From the NCBI RefSeq assembly GCF_001854405.1, contig NZ_CP017718.1, forward strand, positions 1,488,001 through 1,552,000: DNA of 64,000 nucleotides, in the 5' to 3' direction. The number at the start of each line of letters is the position of its first letter. Positions within the stretch are counted from its first letter, which is position 1. The DNA comes from Hyphomonas sp. Mor2 (GTDB lineage Bacteria > Pseudomonadota > Alphaproteobacteria > Caulobacterales > Hyphomonadaceae). Under the pieces are notes generated by a model. It was given only the letters and a program-made list of their open reading frames with translations, was not told the origin of the DNA and ran no database searches. Positions 46,925-54,174 of the stretch are shown here, in pieces. Made by a program: the position numbers and the translations under genes.

Positions 46925-47012
46925 ATGATATATCCTTTCACTCTACGCTACCTCTAAAGCCGGAGGCAGGGCCTTGTGAAGGAAAATCTTTTGCGGACGT
47001 CAGAAGCCAGGC

Positions 47013-47456
47013 TCAGGCCTTGCTCGCGTGGCTCTCTTCAATCTCGTGGATCTCACGGCCGAGGAAGAAGGAAATCGCCGTGCGGATCAGCACCAGCAGG
47101 CCGACAAAAATCAGATCGGTCAGCTCGCGCGTGATCACCGTGTGGATGATGTCCGAGGCAATCATGAACTCCAGGCCGGTCAGGATATAGGTCCCGAGTA
47201 TCGTCCGCGCGGCGCTGAGATTGGACAGGTTGCGCGTCAGCCCGATGCCATGGCGCAGGCCTGCGAGCAGGCGAAACAGCGCAATGAAAAAGCCAAACAG
47301 GATCAGCGCCACACCAATCAGATCGATGCAGATGGCGAGCCCTTCCAGGGCATGCGCGACGGGTTCATCCAGGCCGAAGGGCAAATGCTCCAGCGAGGTA
47401 CCGCCGGTCATGCCCTCCATGATGTGGCCGCCCTGCTCTGTCTCCGAGCCGCTCAT
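47013..47456 (-). CDS. DUF1622 membrane protein
   Basis: The 147-residue protein starts at ATG 47456 (or GTG 47459), overlapping the stop of the Rieske-TPP gene. Three membrane helices are clear: AICIDLIGVALILFGFFIALFRLL (about 41-64), ARTILGTYILTGLEFMIASDIIHTVI (about 84-109) and DLIFVGLLVLIRTAISFFLGREIHEIE (about 114-140). The R-x2-LG-x5-GLE-x4-DII-T pattern and IRT-x4-FFL-x-REI ending fit DUF1622. The function of this family is unknown. Its coupling to the TPP enzyme suggests a membrane partner for the redox cluster. Confidence 0.8.
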   Translation of the reverse strand: MSGSETEQGGHIMEGMTGGTSLEHLPFGLDEPVAHALEGLAICIDLIGVALILFGFFIALFRLLAGLRHGIGLTRNLSNLSAARTILGTYILTGLEFMIASDIIHTVITRELTDLIFVGLLVLIRTAISFFLGREIHEIEESHASKA

Positions 47457-49450
47457 CACAAGAGCTCCGCATCGGTGATGACCTCGACCAGAGACGGGCC
47501 ATCATGCGCGATGGCTTTGGCGAGAGCCGCGTCGAGCTCTTCGCGGGTCTTGACCAGTTCGCCCATGCCGCCGCAGGAGCGGGCAAATCCGGCAAAGCTC
47601 GGATTGACCAGGCTGGTCTGCCAGACTTCGAACTCGGCCGCTTTCTGCTCTTTCGAGATCTTGCCCAGCTCGGAATTGTTCATCAGGACATGGGTGATGT
47701 TCATCCCGTATTTGACCGCTGTGGTGAACTCCATCGCGTATTGGCCGAAGCCGCCATCGCCGGAGACGGAGATGACCTTGCGGCCTTTATAAGCCCCCTC
47801 TTCCTGCGTCGCGGCCCAGGCGCCCATGGCCGCCGGGAAGGAAAAGCCGATGGAACCGAGATAGCCCGACATCAAGACGCGCTGCTGCCCGGTCGGCTCG
47901 AAATAACGCCCGAAGGAATAGGTATTGTTGCCGACATCGACGGGCAGGATGGCATCGGCGGGTGTGGCGCGGGTCAGCGCTTCGAACAGCGCCGCGGCAG
48001 AGACGCCCTTGCCGCGATCTTCGCCGACGCGGCGGTCTTTCTCGGCGCGCCAGAGGTTCCAGCGCTCAGCGACCTCGCCGCGGAGATCCTGAGCCGCGCT
48101 GCCACTGTCTTTCAACGCCGCGCTGAACAAATCCGCCGTCACACCGACATCGCCCATGACAGGCACGGTCACCGGGTGGCGCTTGGCCAGCCGCATCGGA
48201 TCAGTATCGACCTGAATGGTCGGCGCGCCTTCATAAATGCCGGTATGGTCCGAAAAGCTCGATCCGAAGACCAGCAGCAGATCGGCTTCATTCATGAACC
48301 AGCTGGCAATCGGGGTGCCCGAGCGGCCCATCACGCCCGCCGCGAGCGGGTGGTCATCGCCGATCTGGCCCTTGGCCTTGAACGTGGTCGCAATCGGCGC
48401 GCCAAGCTGTTCCGCCAGCGCTGTGACCTCGACCATCCCCGTCAGCGCGCCATAGCCGACAATGATCATCGGCCGCTTGGCCCCTTTGAGCAGATCGACC
48501 GCCTGTGTCACAGCGGACGGCGGCGGCGCGACGGCCATGTCGGCCATACGTCCGGCGGGGCCATAGGCTTTCGCGTCTTTTGCTGCAGGCTTGGGCTGCA
48601 CATTGTCCGGGAAGACCAGATGCCCGACACCGCGCTGGAGAATGGCGGTCTTGATCGCCTGCGTCATCAGCAGCGAATGATCAGAGGTCAGGTGCACGGT
48701 CTCAGAGAATTCCGCCACCGCCTCGAACGCCGCTTCGAGATCAATATCCTGGAAGGCATGCACGCCGACCACCTGATCCTGAACCTGTCCGGTCAGCGCC
48801 AGCGCCGGCGCGCCATCGACCTTGGCATCCCAGAGCCCGGTCAGGAGATTGGTCGCGCCCGGGCCTGCAATGGTCAAAGCCGCCGCCGGGTGGCCGGTCA
48901 GCTTGCCATAGCCGGAACACGCAAAGGCCGCTGCCCCTTCATGGCGGATACCGTAATAATTGAGCTTGCCCTCGGCTTCCTGCACGCGCAGCGCATCAGC
49001 GAGGCCGAGATTGGAGTGGCCAACCATGCCGAACACGCTGGTCACGCCCCAATTGGTCATCGTCTCGGCCATGACATCGGCAATCGTGCGCTCGCGCGGG
49101 GGCAGCGCGGGCACGCCGACATAGATGCCATCGTCGCGAATATCGACATCGAACATGTCCTGGCCGGTATCTTCATGACCGCCTGGAGGTTTGCCGGTCA
49201 GCGGATCAAAGTCCCAGCCATGCCACGGGCAGCGCAGCCAGCATTTGCCGTCTATGCCGTCTTCAATTGAGCCCTCGCCGAGCGGACCGCCCTGGTGCGG
49301 GCACTTATTGTCCATGGCCGCATACTGGCCCTGAAAGTGGACCAGCGCGACGGATTGGGTGCCAGCGGTCGCGGATTTCACGCGCCCGTCGGCCACTTCA
49401 TCGGTTTCGGCGACCTTATGCCAGATCAAAGTTGTTTTGTTTTCAGACAT
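47456..49450 (-). CDS. Rieske - thiamine-diphosphate enzyme fusion
   Basis: The 664-residue protein starts at ATG 49450 behind GAGGGGAG. Residues 1-112 are a Rieske domain with Cys50-x-His52 and Cys74-x-x-His77, a full [2Fe-2S] ligand set. Residues 118-664 are a ThDP enzyme of the acetolactate synthase / pyruvate oxidase type: TIADVMAETMTNWGVTSVFGMVGHSN, catalytic Glu171 in YYGIRHEGAAAF, a central nucleotide-fold domain, and the ThDP-Mg motif from Gly564-Asp-Gly to Asn591-Asn592 (GDG-x24-MNN). In oxidases of this type the decarboxylated intermediate is oxidised through FAD; here the Rieske centre may accept the electrons. The donor keto acid is unknown. It is divergent from the Rieske-GltB-like gene. 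Confidence 0.9.
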   Translation of the reverse strand: MSENKTTLIWHKVAETDEVADGRVKSATAGTQSVALVHFQGQYAAMDNKCPHQGGPLGEGSIEDGIDGKCWLRCPWHGWDFDPLTGKPPGGHEDTGQDMFDVDIRDDGIYVGVPALPPRERTIADVMAETMTNWGVTSVFGMVGHSNLGLADALRVQEAEGKLNYYGIRHEGAAAFACSGYGKLTGHPAAALTIAGPGATNLLTGLWDAKVDGAPALALTGQVQDQVVGVHAFQDIDLEAAFEAVAEFSETVHLTSDHSLLMTQAIKTAILQRGVGHLVFPDNVQPKPAAKDAKAYGPAGRMADMAVAPPPSAVTQAVDLLKGAKRPMIIVGYGALTGMVEVTALAEQLGAPIATTFKAKGQIGDDHPLAAGVMGRSGTPIASWFMNEADLLLVFGSSFSDHTGIYEGAPTIQVDTDPMRLAKRHPVTVPVMGDVGVTADLFSAALKDSGSAAQDLRGEVAERWNLWRAEKDRRVGEDRGKGVSAAALFEALTRATPADAILPVDVGNNTYSFGRYFEPTGQQRVLMSGYLGSIGFSFPAAMGAWAATQEEGAYKGRKVISVSGDGGFGQYAMEFTTAVKYGMNITHVLMNNSELGKISKEQKAAEFEVWQTSLVNPSFAGFARSCGGMGELVKTREELDAALAKAIAHDGPSLVEVITDAELL

Positions 49451-49605
49451 TAATTGTCTCCCCTCGCTTGCTTTCCGCTGGCCTATCGAAAACAGTAAGC
49501 TATGGCATATCAAAAGTCCTTCACGTTTTTTTGGGCTCTTGTGATTGGTCAGTCATTTGTTCGCTCGATAGAGGCGAAGCAATTGCTTGAGAGGGGAGCA
49601 CTCGA
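49451..49605. promoter_or_regulatory. Divergent promoter region of the Rieske cluster
   Basis: This 155-base gap drives two diverging operons. Each leader has CGATAG followed by a GC/AAGC stretch and GAGGGGAG before the ATG: leftward at 49488 down to 49451, rightward from 49565 to 49605. The elements therefore form an inverted repeat around the gap (CTATCG 49483-49488, CGATAG 49565-49570), with CGATAG 38 and 41 bases upstream of the two start codons. The middle is AT-rich, with a T7 run at 49526-49532. This fits shared control of both sides by one factor, or it may be chance similarity of ribosome sites. Confidence 0.5.
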
Positions 49606-51222
49606 ATGAACAAAGTTGCAATCGCCAAATGGGACAATCTCGCTGACCGCCAACCGGAATATGCGATTGTCGGCGAGGTCGATCTGGTCGTTGTCCGCTT
49701 TGATGAGACCGTCTCGGTTTTCTATGGCCGTTGCCTGCATCGCGGCGCGCTGATGTCGGACGGGCATGTCGATGCGAATGACAATCTGATCTGCGGCGTC
49801 CACAATTGGGATTACCGGCTCGATAGCGGCGTCTCCGAATATGAGAACTCTGAAGCCCTGCCAAAGTTCCAGGCCTGGATCGAGAATGGCGATGTCCTGG
49901 TCGATGAGGATGAGATCAAGGCCTGGGGCCATGCCAATCCGCAGCCTTATCAGCGCGACGACTATCTCGGTCTGTATCAGGATCCCAGCCACGCGCCGCA
50001 CCCGGAACCGACCAATGCGCTGATCCAGCAATATGCCCGCGACGGCCTCAGCAAGGTCGGTCATCATGGCATAACCGACTCCATGGGCGTGCCGCGCGAT
50101 CAGCTGCCGCAATGGGATGATATCCAGATCCTCACGGCGCAATTGCAGAAGTTCCCACTGCTCGATGATGAGCCGGTCGATACCAAGGTCGTGATCGGCC
50201 CGAACGCGCAGAAGCCGCTGCATCTCGATATTCCGCTCTTTGTCTCTGATATGAGCTTTGGCGCGCTGTCCGAGCCCGCCAAGGTCGCCCTGGCGCGCGG
50301 CGCAGATCTGGCGGGCACCGGCATCTGTTCCGGCGAAGGCGGCATGCTGCCGGAAGAACAGGAAGCCTGCTCGCGCTATTTCTATGAACTGGCATCGGGC
50401 CGGTTCGGCTTTTCCTGGGACAAGCTCGACAAGGTCCAGGCCTTCCATTTCAAGGGCGGCCAGGGCGCCAAGACCGGCACAGGCGGCCACCTGCCCGGCA
50501 ATAAGGTCAAAGGCAAGATCGCTCTGGTTCGCGGCCTCGAAGAAGGCGTCGCGGCGATCTCCCCGCCGCGCTTCCCGGACTGGACCGATTGCGCCCAGGT
50601 CAAGGACTTTGCCGATGAAGTGCGCGATCGCACCGGCGGCATCCCGATCGGCTACAAGCTCTCCGCCCAGCATATCGAGAAAGATATCGAAGCCGCGCTG
50701 GAAGTCGGCGTCGATTATATCATCCTCGATGGTCGCGGCGGCGGCACCGGCGCAGCGCCGATCATCTTCCGCGACAATATCTCTGTTCCGACCATTCCGG
50801 CCCTCGCCCGAGCGCGTAAGTTCCTGGACGAAAGCGGGCGCGGCGATGTCTCGCTGGTGATTACGGGCGGCCTGCGCAAACCGGCTGATTTCGTCAAAGC
50901 CATGGCGCTCGGCGCGGATGCGATTGCGGTCTCGAATGCCGCCATGCAGGCGATTGGCTGTATCGCCATGCGCGCCTGTCACACCAATAATTGCCCGGTC
51001 GGGATCGCGACGCAGAAGCCGCATCTGGTCTCGCGTCTGGTGATCGAGAAATCGGCGCAGCGTCTGAAAAATTTCTTCGAGGCCTCCACCGATCTCATGA
51101 AAGTTATGGCGCGCGCGTGTGGACATAGTAAGCTGACCGAGTTCAATATTGACGATCTGACCACGTTCAGCCGTGACATGTCGGATCTGTCTGGGGTCGC
51201 CTATGCGGGAGTGGGACGATGA
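49606..51222 (+). CDS. Rieske - glutamate-synthase-type FMN/[3Fe-4S] protein fusion
   Basis: The 538-residue protein starts at ATG 49606. Residues 1-100 form a Rieske domain with Cys43-x-His45 and Cys63-x-x-His66. Residues about 150-510 are the FMN barrel of glutamate synthase: FVSDMSFGALSEPAKVALARGADLAGTGICSGEGGM, KGGQGAKTGTGGHLPG, VDYIILDGRGGGTGAAP and VITGGLRKPADFVKAMALGADAIAVSNAAM. The C-x5-C-x4-C pattern in GCIAMRACHTNNCPVGIATQ is the full [3Fe-4S] site of GltB. The glutaminase domain of GltB is absent, so it would need another amine donor or a different reaction, as in N-methylglutamate synthase-like proteins. It heads a tightly overlapping rightward operon. Confidence 0.9.
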   Translation: MNKVAIAKWDNLADRQPEYAIVGEVDLVVVRFDETVSVFYGRCLHRGALMSDGHVDANDNLICGVHNWDYRLDSGVSEYENSEALPKFQAWIENGDVLVDEDEIKAWGHANPQPYQRDDYLGLYQDPSHAPHPEPTNALIQQYARDGLSKVGHHGITDSMGVPRDQLPQWDDIQILTAQLQKFPLLDDEPVDTKVVIGPNAQKPLHLDIPLFVSDMSFGALSEPAKVALARGADLAGTGICSGEGGMLPEEQEACSRYFYELASGRFGFSWDKLDKVQAFHFKGGQGAKTGTGGHLPGNKVKGKIALVRGLEEGVAAISPPRFPDWTDCAQVKDFADEVRDRTGGIPIGYKLSAQHIEKDIEAALEVGVDYIILDGRGGGTGAAPIIFRDNISVPTIPALARARKFLDESGRGDVSLVITGGLRKPADFVKAMALGADAIAVSNAAMQAIGCIAMRACHTNNCPVGIATQKPHLVSRLVIEKSAQRLKNFFEASTDLMKVMARACGHSKLTEFNIDDLTTFSRDMSDLSGVAYAGVGR

Positions 51223-51449
51223 GTGAATCCACAGCAGAAATGCTGGTCACCATACTTGGCCTTTATGCCCTGATCGGGCTGCTGGTCGGGCTGGTCTACA
51301 TGTTTGGCGGCGCTGGCCGGATTGATCCGGCTGCGAAAGGCAAGGGCATGCCCATTCGGGTCAGATTACTCGTGTTGCCAGGCATTGCCGGGCTGTGGCC
51401 GCTGATGCTGACCAAGCTGTTCACGCAGAAGGAGCCACCGGTGTCATGA
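51219..51449 (+). CDS. Small two-helix membrane protein (76 residues)
   Basis: The ORF overlaps the Rieske-GltB-like gene by 4 bases (ATGA) and the next gene by 4 bases. It encodes an N-terminal membrane helix (LVTILGLYALIGLLVGLVYMFGG, about residues 9-31), a short basic loop (RIDPAAKGKGMPIRVR) and a second helix (LLVLPGIAGLWPLML). I do not recognise a named family. The double coupling and position between two Rieske proteins make it a real gene and a probable subunit or assembly partner of a membrane redox complex. Confidence 0.8.
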   Translation: MSESTAEMLVTILGLYALIGLLVGLVYMFGGAGRIDPAAKGKGMPIRVRLLVLPGIAGLWPLMLTKLFTQKEPPVS

Positions 51450-51595
51450 AACGCGCGCACAGACGAGCTCATTTCGCCATTTGGACGATGATCGGCCCGA
51501 TCATCCTGTGGATCCTGTATCTGGCCCTCGCCGATATTCCGGAGAACCCGGGAAATGAGGCCATCCCCGTTGCCGTGACCGTGGAGGCCAGCTGA
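51446..51595 (+). CDS. Very small single-helix membrane protein (49 residues)
   Basis: ATG 51446 overlaps the preceding stop (ATGA), and its TGA shares its last base with the ATG of the next gene. The chain begins MKRAHRRAHFAIWTMIGPIILWILYLALADIPE: a basic start and one membrane helix of about 20 residues, then a short periplasmic tail. I recognise no family. It is too short for most gene callers but the exact fit in the operon supports it. It may be a small subunit of the membrane Rieske protein encoded next. Confidence 0.75.
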   Translation: MKRAHRRAHFAIWTMIGPIILWILYLALADIPENPGNEAIPVAVTVEAS

Positions 51596-52641
51596 TGTCG
51601 CACGATTACAAGATGGTGCAGTGGAACGCCTTCAAGAAGCGGTTCGATACATGGATGATTGGCGGCATCGCCCTGTATCTCATTGCCTTTGTCGGGCTCA
51701 CCTACGCTACGCAACCGGCGGGTCACAGCTATACGCCGATCCAGGCGATGATCCGGGCGACGGGCACACTCGCGTTCCTGATGCTGAGCTTCATCCTGTG
51801 TATTGGCCCGGTCGCGCGGTTTACGCATCGGTTCAAGCCATTTCTCTACAATCGGAGACATATCGGGGTTGCGACCTTCCTGATCGGCCTTGCGCATGGC
51901 GGTCTGGTTCTGCTCTGGTATCACGGTTTTTCTGACACCAACGCCCTCGTGTCCCTGTTCATTTCCAATCCACGCTATGAGAGCATTTCCGGTTTTCCAT
52001 TCGAAGTGCTTGGCTTCATCGCGCTGATCATCATGTTCCTGATGGCCGCGACGAGTCATGACTTCTGGAATGCCAATCTCGGCCCGAGCGTCTGGAAGGC
52101 CCTGCATATGGGCGTGTACGTGGCTTATGGCTTGCTGGTCGCACACATCGCGCTGGGCATTTTGCAATTTGAGAAACGCCCCATCTTCTTTGCCATTCTC
52201 GGGGTGGGCGCTTTTACCGTCATCGCGCTGCATCTGATCTCCAGCATTGCCAGCCTGCGCCTGTCGGATCGGATCGGGCATGAAGGCTGGCTCCGCGTGG
52301 CCGACTTGCACGAACTGGAAGACTCGCGCGCCAAGATCATTCGTCCCGTCGATGGTGACGCAATCGCCGTGTTTCGCGATGGAAACCGGATCGCCGCCGT
52401 CACCAATATCTGCCGTCATCAGGGCGGACCGCTCGGCGAAGGCAAGGTCGTGGATGGCTGTATCAGCTGTCCCTGGCACGGGTTTCAGTATCGCCTGGAG
52501 GATGGCCAGTCGCCGCCGCCTTTCACGGAGAAAATCGCCACCTATGCGACCCGCATTCTGGACGGCACGGTTTACGTGAACCCCAAGCCAAATCCCCCGG
52601 GCACACCACAAGCCCCAAGCGAGATCGGAGCTGAGTCATGA
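51595..52641 (+). CDS. Ferric-reductase-like membrane domain fused to a Rieske domain
   Basis: In this 348-residue protein, residues 1-220 hold about six membrane helices of the ferric reductase-like (cytochrome b) fold: IGGIALYLIAFVGLTY, TGTLAFLMLSFILCIGPV, HIGVATFLIGLAHGGLVLLWYH, VLGFIALIIMFLMAAT, MGVYVAYGLLVAHIALGIL and ILGVGAFTVIALHLI. His101, His155, His171 and His184 are candidate heme ligands, in two helix pairs. Residues 228-330 are a Rieske domain with Cys273-x-His275 and Cys292-x-x-His295. No FAD/NAD domain is present, so electrons probably pass between quinone, heme and the Rieske centre. It is coupled to its neighbours by 1- and 4-base overlaps. Confidence 0.88.
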   Translation: MSHDYKMVQWNAFKKRFDTWMIGGIALYLIAFVGLTYATQPAGHSYTPIQAMIRATGTLAFLMLSFILCIGPVARFTHRFKPFLYNRRHIGVATFLIGLAHGGLVLLWYHGFSDTNALVSLFISNPRYESISGFPFEVLGFIALIIMFLMAATSHDFWNANLGPSVWKALHMGVYVAYGLLVAHIALGILQFEKRPIFFAILGVGAFTVIALHLISSIASLRLSDRIGHEGWLRVADLHELEDSRAKIIRPVDGDAIAVFRDGNRIAAVTNICRHQGGPLGEGKVVDGCISCPWHGFQYRLEDGQSPPPFTEKIATYATRILDGTVYVNPKPNPPGTPQAPSEIGAES

Positions 52642-53387
52642 GCGATGACGACTTCTTCATTGGCTGGGCCGATACGCCGCAAATTGACCGTCGCTTCATG
52701 ATGGCCGCCGGGCTCAGCATCATTACTGGCACAACTGCGGTTGGTATCGGTGTTGCCACACGCCAGCGCCCTGCTGGTTCCGGCACCTGGAACATGGGCG
52801 AGGTTCGTGAATGGCGCGGCATCGCCACCGCTGAACCTTATGGCATGCTACGCACGCTGGATCTGGATGGGACCGAGCGAACGGCCCTGCTCGGTTGTCA
52901 GGGAAAGTGCGGCGTCAGCGCCAGGATTGGCGCCCTGGCGGGCAAGCCCGTGATCATCAAAGGCTCTCTCATTCAGCGCAATGCCCACGCCATGATTGCG
53001 GTGATTGATGGTCTGGACTGGATTCGCGAAGACCCGGACGGCGACGTCGGCACGCTCGCCTTTCCCGAACCCGAGCCGATCACGGAAGTCACGCTGAATG
53101 GTGAGATCCTGGACACAAAGTGCTGGTTCGGCGCGATGCGTCCGGCCCAAGGCAAGACTCACAAATCATGCGCCAGCCTGTGCATTCGGGGCGGCATTCC
53201 GCCCGCCTTCTATGCCCGGGACATGGAAGATCAGACGACCCTGATGATCATGACCTCAGGCGGCTATGGACACAATAAGGACCTCCTGCCCTTTGTTGCG
53301 GACCGCGTGAACGTCACCGGGCAAGTGCTGCGGTTTGGCGACCTCTTGCTGCTGGATGCGCCTGTGAGCGCGATCACGCGGCTTTAA
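52638..53387 (+). CDS. Membrane-anchored cysteine-rich protein of the Rieske cluster, unrecognised
   Basis: The 249-residue protein has one hydrophobic segment near the N-terminus (MMAAGLSIITGTTAVGIGVA, residues 21-40) and then a soluble domain, presumably periplasmic. Cysteines are placed in two groups: Cys87 and Cys91 (LLGCQGKCGV), and Cys162, Cys178 and Cys182 with His175 (LDTKCWFGAM...KTHKSCASLCIRGGIPPAFY). The second motif looks like a metal- or cofactor-binding signature, and the GGIPPAF ending is striking. I cannot name the family. It overlaps the ferric-reductase-Rieske gene by 4 bases, so it is likely part of the same membrane complex. It ends tail to tail with the VWA-like gene. Confidence 0.8.
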   Translation: MSDDDFFIGWADTPQIDRRFMMAAGLSIITGTTAVGIGVATRQRPAGSGTWNMGEVREWRGIATAEPYGMLRTLDLDGTERTALLGCQGKCGVSARIGALAGKPVIIKGSLIQRNAHAMIAVIDGLDWIREDPDGDVGTLAFPEPEPITEVTLNGEILDTKCWFGAMRPAQGKTHKSCASLCIRGGIPPAFYARDMEDQTTLMIMTSGGYGHNKDLLPFVADRVNVTGQVLRFGDLLLLDAPVSAITRL

Positions 53388-54157
53388 TTGGTCGAGCCGA
53401 AACTCGCCCCGGTCTTGTCGAAATAGGCACGCCAGAAAGCCCGGACTTCTCCGATCGGCAGATCGTATTCCTGCCGCGGCACAATCCGCGCGACCACGTT
53501 CACACCGTCCATTTTCGGCAACTGTTGCGACACTGAAGCTTCCGAATAGGCAGCGAGGTCAACGCCGTAGCGATAGAAGGAAAACCCGTCAGAATGCTGC
53601 ATCAGGTCAGAGACGATGACCAGGCGCCGGTTCTGGCGATTGTTCTGGAAGTCGGCTCTGTCGCCAACAGAATAGAGCGCTTCGAACAGGGGTGAACTGG
53701 GCTGGCTGGTGGTCTGCAGAGTCTCACCGACCGTATTTGTCAGCGGCTGATAGAACTGCTCGCGCCAGGTGTCGTCAATCATGCGCGGGTTCTGCAGGAT
53801 CGGATTGGCGTCCTCGACACTGCCGGGTGAGCATTGCGTATAGAGCGTGGTCGGGTCGAATGGCGTGGCGCTGTTCGGCAGGACCACGGTCAACCGTCCG
53901 AAGCGCGGCAAGGTGCGCGCTTCACTATCGATCAGCTCGTCCACCCATGCGAGATCGTTTTCGCTGAACGGATCAGACTGATCGATCAGGATAATGGTGT
54001 GCGCCGGGTCCTTGCGATCCATCCGGCAGGCAGTGTCCATGTCCAGCGCAGGCGCTGTATTGAACGCCGCGACCGAGAACAATCCGATTACCGAAAACAG
54101 CATGACGCCAATCGCGCTGCGCCAGAACCAGGGGCCTCTTTCTCTGGGACGTGCCAT
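53384..54157 (-). CDS. Membrane-anchored VWA-like protein, function unknown
   Basis: The 257-residue protein has one membrane helix (SAIGVMLFSVIGLFSVAAF, about residues 14-32) and a soluble domain with a von Willebrand A-like layout: the strand HTIILIDQSDPFSENDL, RLTVVLPNSATPF, and RRLVIVSDLMQHSDGF with the later acidic metal position. The MIDAS motif D-x-S-x-S is degenerate (Asp59-Gln-Ser61-Asp-Pro), so metal binding is uncertain. I know of no named function. It lies 17 bases downstream of the coiled-coil membrane protein gene on the same strand, and the two probably work together. Confidence 0.65.
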   Translation of the reverse strand: MARPRERGPWFWRSAIGVMLFSVIGLFSVAAFNTAPALDMDTACRMDRKDPAHTIILIDQSDPFSENDLAWVDELIDSEARTLPRFGRLTVVLPNSATPFDPTTLYTQCSPGSVEDANPILQNPRMIDDTWREQFYQPLTNTVGETLQTTSQPSSPLFEALYSVGDRADFQNNRQNRRLVIVSDLMQHSDGFSFYRYGVDLAAYSEASVSQQLPKMDGVNVVARIVPRQEYDLPIGEVRAFWRAYFDKTGASFGSTN

Positions 54158-54174
54158 TATCTATCTCCCTGCGT

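Noticed and set aside
47504-49270. Plus-strand open frame of 588 codons opposite the Rieske-TPP gene
   Set aside because: Composition is Arg/Gly/His-rich without motifs, and the opposite strand has complete ThDP and Rieske signatures.
49549-51126. Minus-strand open frame of 525 codons opposite the Rieske-GltB-like gene
   Set aside because: Shadow of the GltB-type frame; no domain is visible in it.
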